From CAZJGF01 sp964545665 (GTDB lineage Bacteria > Chloroflexota > Dehalococcoidia > GIF9 > AB-539-J10), in the NCBI GenBank assembly GCA_964545665.1, contig CAZJGF010000096.1, positions 1-5,638 of the forward strand: a stretch of DNA of 5,638 bases, read 5' to 3'. Below, in pieces: positions 4,417 to 5,638 of this stretch. The position numbers were made by a program, and so were the translations under genes. The notes beneath the pieces are model-generated. The model was not told where the DNA came from and did no database searches. It was given only the letters and a program-made list of their open reading frames with translations. Position 1 is the stretch's first letter, and every line of letters starts with the position of its first letter.

Positions 4417-5638
4417 CTACTCAGATTGGAGATGCTCGGTTCCCTCTCCAAAAGAAACTGTGTGCCTGTCTAGAAACTCCTCTGCAATGCTCTTCAACGT
4501 GTCTGAGCGTGGGCTGACATCGATGCCAGCTTTGGTTAGCTTGGAGCACATGTTGTCAGCAATCTTCTTGACTTGCTCTTCACGAGTCTTGCCAAATACC
4601 TCCACAGGAATCCGTGTTCCAAATGGCCAAATGTTGTTTTGTATGAAGAAGGCCATCTGTGCCACTGACAAGTGCTCTGCACGCAGTTTCTGCTCTTCCG
4701 GTTTACCAAGTGGAGTCCCTGGTTGACGCCGATACGGCTGCAACTCTTCACTGACGCCAAGTAGCACTCGGCAAAGCGCCAGGTGTCCGTTGAAGACGTT
4801 CTCGACTCGATCATAGTAAGCAAGTGCAGAAGCTATGTAAAAGCCATTAACTCTGAATGGATGGGGGCGTCCTGGCCAACTTGCGTGGATATCCTTCAGG
4901 ATCAGCGAATCCCACTCAGGGTAAGCGGTTGCAGCATCAAATCTACGTAGGAACTGAACGTCTTCAAAAGTCTGTCGAAGTGCTTTGTGGAGGGCGGATT
5001 CTTCTAGGGTGCCACTAGCGGGATTGAATGTTAGGAAGACCCCTCGATCGAGCGATTGTTCTATAGCTTTTGTACTCAGATCATTGCCCTGTGTCCTCGC
5101 TGTCAAGGCAAATACCAAAGAGACAACGTGGTCGTCTGTCAGGACGATATCCTGTTCCAAGTCTTGGGGGGCAATTGAGATTTGCTCGCGAACCCTGCTC
5201 ATGTACCAATGCCTGGGAAAGGCACCGTGACCAGTGCCTATCACCATCACAGTTAGATTCGATGCAAGTTCCGACATTAATGAATGACGAGTAAGGGTCT
5301 CTGACAGAGTTCTTCCCAGATTCAGCCGATTTGCCAGTGAGCGAATCAGCTCTTCAAAATCGCGAAAGCGGCCCACATAGTTGGGAACACTCCCAACCTC
5401 TGGATGTTCTACTTCATGAACAAAAGAGGCTAAATGCTGAGGATCATCGATCCCCGCCGCTTTCGGCACTTCCTGATTGTCATGCAACGCTTTCTCAGCG
5501 GTATCGTGTAGATATAAGAATAACCGTGGCCGCCCTGAAGATAGGAATTGATCTCTCGCAACTCTGTACTCCTGCCGCGTAATCGAGGTCTTGTCAAAAA
5601 GTGTGTAAATATCAGGCAACGGCGAGCACCTCTTCCTG
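4417..5638 (-). CDS. TIR-like/DUF4062-like N-terminal half fused to an unrecognised C-terminal domain; partial at right edge
   Basis: The first in-frame start is TTG at 5617-5619, giving 400 residues, but the frame stays open to the window edge (upstream residues RKRCSP). Numbering from the TTG, residues 12-38 read SITRQEYRVARDQFLSSGRP then RLFLYLHD. This resembles the helix and following strand in the second half of TIR-like/DUF4062 domains (…SITE.EY..A...GKP.L.F), where E17 sits near the position of the TIR catalytic Glu. Residues 60-100 (FVHEVEHPEVGSVPN, then FRDFEELIRSLANRL) would close that domain. The missing ~55-60 residues of the domain would lie beyond the window, so I think the gene is 5'-truncated here. 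An AAGAGG (complement of 5629-5634) 9 bases before the TTG leaves a true start possible. Residues 110-400 match no family I know: no membrane segments, mixed helix and strand, with a notable run around 218-282 (FEDVQFLRRFDAATAYPEW, then AYYDRVENVFNGHLALC). TIR-like proteins often act as NAD- or nucleotide-consuming defence effectors. That role here is inference. Confidence 0.6.
   Translation of the reverse strand, partial: RKRCSPLPDIYTLFDKTSITRQEYRVARDQFLSSGRPRLFLYLHDTAEKALHDNQEVPKAAGIDDPQHLASFVHEVEHPEVGSVPNYVGRFRDFEELIRSLANRLNLGRTLSETLTRHSLMSELASNLTVMVIGTGHGAFPRHWYMSRVREQISIAPQDLEQDIVLTDDHVVSLVFALTARTQGNDLSTKAIEQSLDRGVFLTFNPASGTLEESALHKALRQTFEDVQFLRRFDAATAYPEWDSLILKDIHASWPGRPHPFRVNGFYIASALAYYDRVENVFNGHLALCRVLLGVSEELQPYRRQPGTPLGKPEEQKLRAEHLSVAQMAFFIQNNIWPFGTRIPVEVFGKTREEQVKKIADNMCSKLTKAGIDVSPRSDTLKSIAEEFLDRHTVSFGEGTEHLQSE

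Noticed and set aside
4371..4420. Partly complementary GTAGCAGCTAGCG and AGCGAGCTAC, a possible terminator for the TIR-like gene.
   Set aside because: Pairing needs bulges, and no T-run follows on the minus strand.
1..5638. CRISPR array, insertion sequence ends or rRNA.
   Set aside because: No regularly spaced repeats, no transposase frame with terminal inverted repeats, and no rRNA-like sequence were seen.

Overview
The window looks like a piece of a bacterial accessory region. Intact defence- or mobility-type genes sit beside decayed gene fragments. Base composition is close to balanced. The TypA and DUF167 remnants are clearly bacterial, and their wording recalls Chloroflexota/Dehalococcoidia-type environmental anaerobes. 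That placement is a weak impression from protein wording, not a demonstrated assignment.

Left part (1-950) is a stretch of gene remnants. On the minus strand, 1-108 encodes the first strand and acidic pair of a response-regulator receiver domain, running off the left edge with no good start codon. On the plus strand, about 293-637 encodes the C-terminal end of the translational GTPase TypA/BipA without its GTPase part. At 700-948 there is a DUF167/YggU-type domain whose frame is closed by a stop directly before a GTG with no ribosome binding site. I see nothing convincing in 109-292.

Middle left (about 985-1737) is a compact toxin-antitoxin operon. It has an 18-bp imperfect palindrome, a TATAAT -10 box and a good Shine-Dalgarno. 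An 84-residue protein of no family I recognise follows, overlapping by 8 bases a VapC-like PIN-domain toxin with its acidic residues present.

Centre (1751-4051, minus strand) is a 766-residue adenine/N4-cytosine-type DNA methyltransferase. It carries a long C-terminal extension. The last ~150 residues resemble a PD-(D/E)XK-type nuclease domain with an IDxxW...FEVE signature, so this may be a one-polypeptide modification-restriction protein. It has its own promoter-like sequence, so close to the ATG that the mRNA would be almost leaderless. It converges on the PIN toxin with a 13-base gap.

The gap 4052-4416 holds that promoter and a plus-strand fossil of an excisionase-type HTH gene (4157-4277), with its middle deleted and its frame broken. 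A weak hairpin followed by T5 comes after it.

Right part (4417 to the right edge, minus strand) encodes a protein of at least 400 residues. Its first ~100 visible residues look like the second half of a TIR-like/DUF4062 domain, and the rest is unrecognised. The frame stays open to the window end, so the gene is probably 5'-truncated by the window. A methylase-nuclease fusion, a TIR-like protein, a toxin-antitoxin pair and an excisionase fossil together suggest a small defence island. That the two minus-strand genes act together is only an inference.
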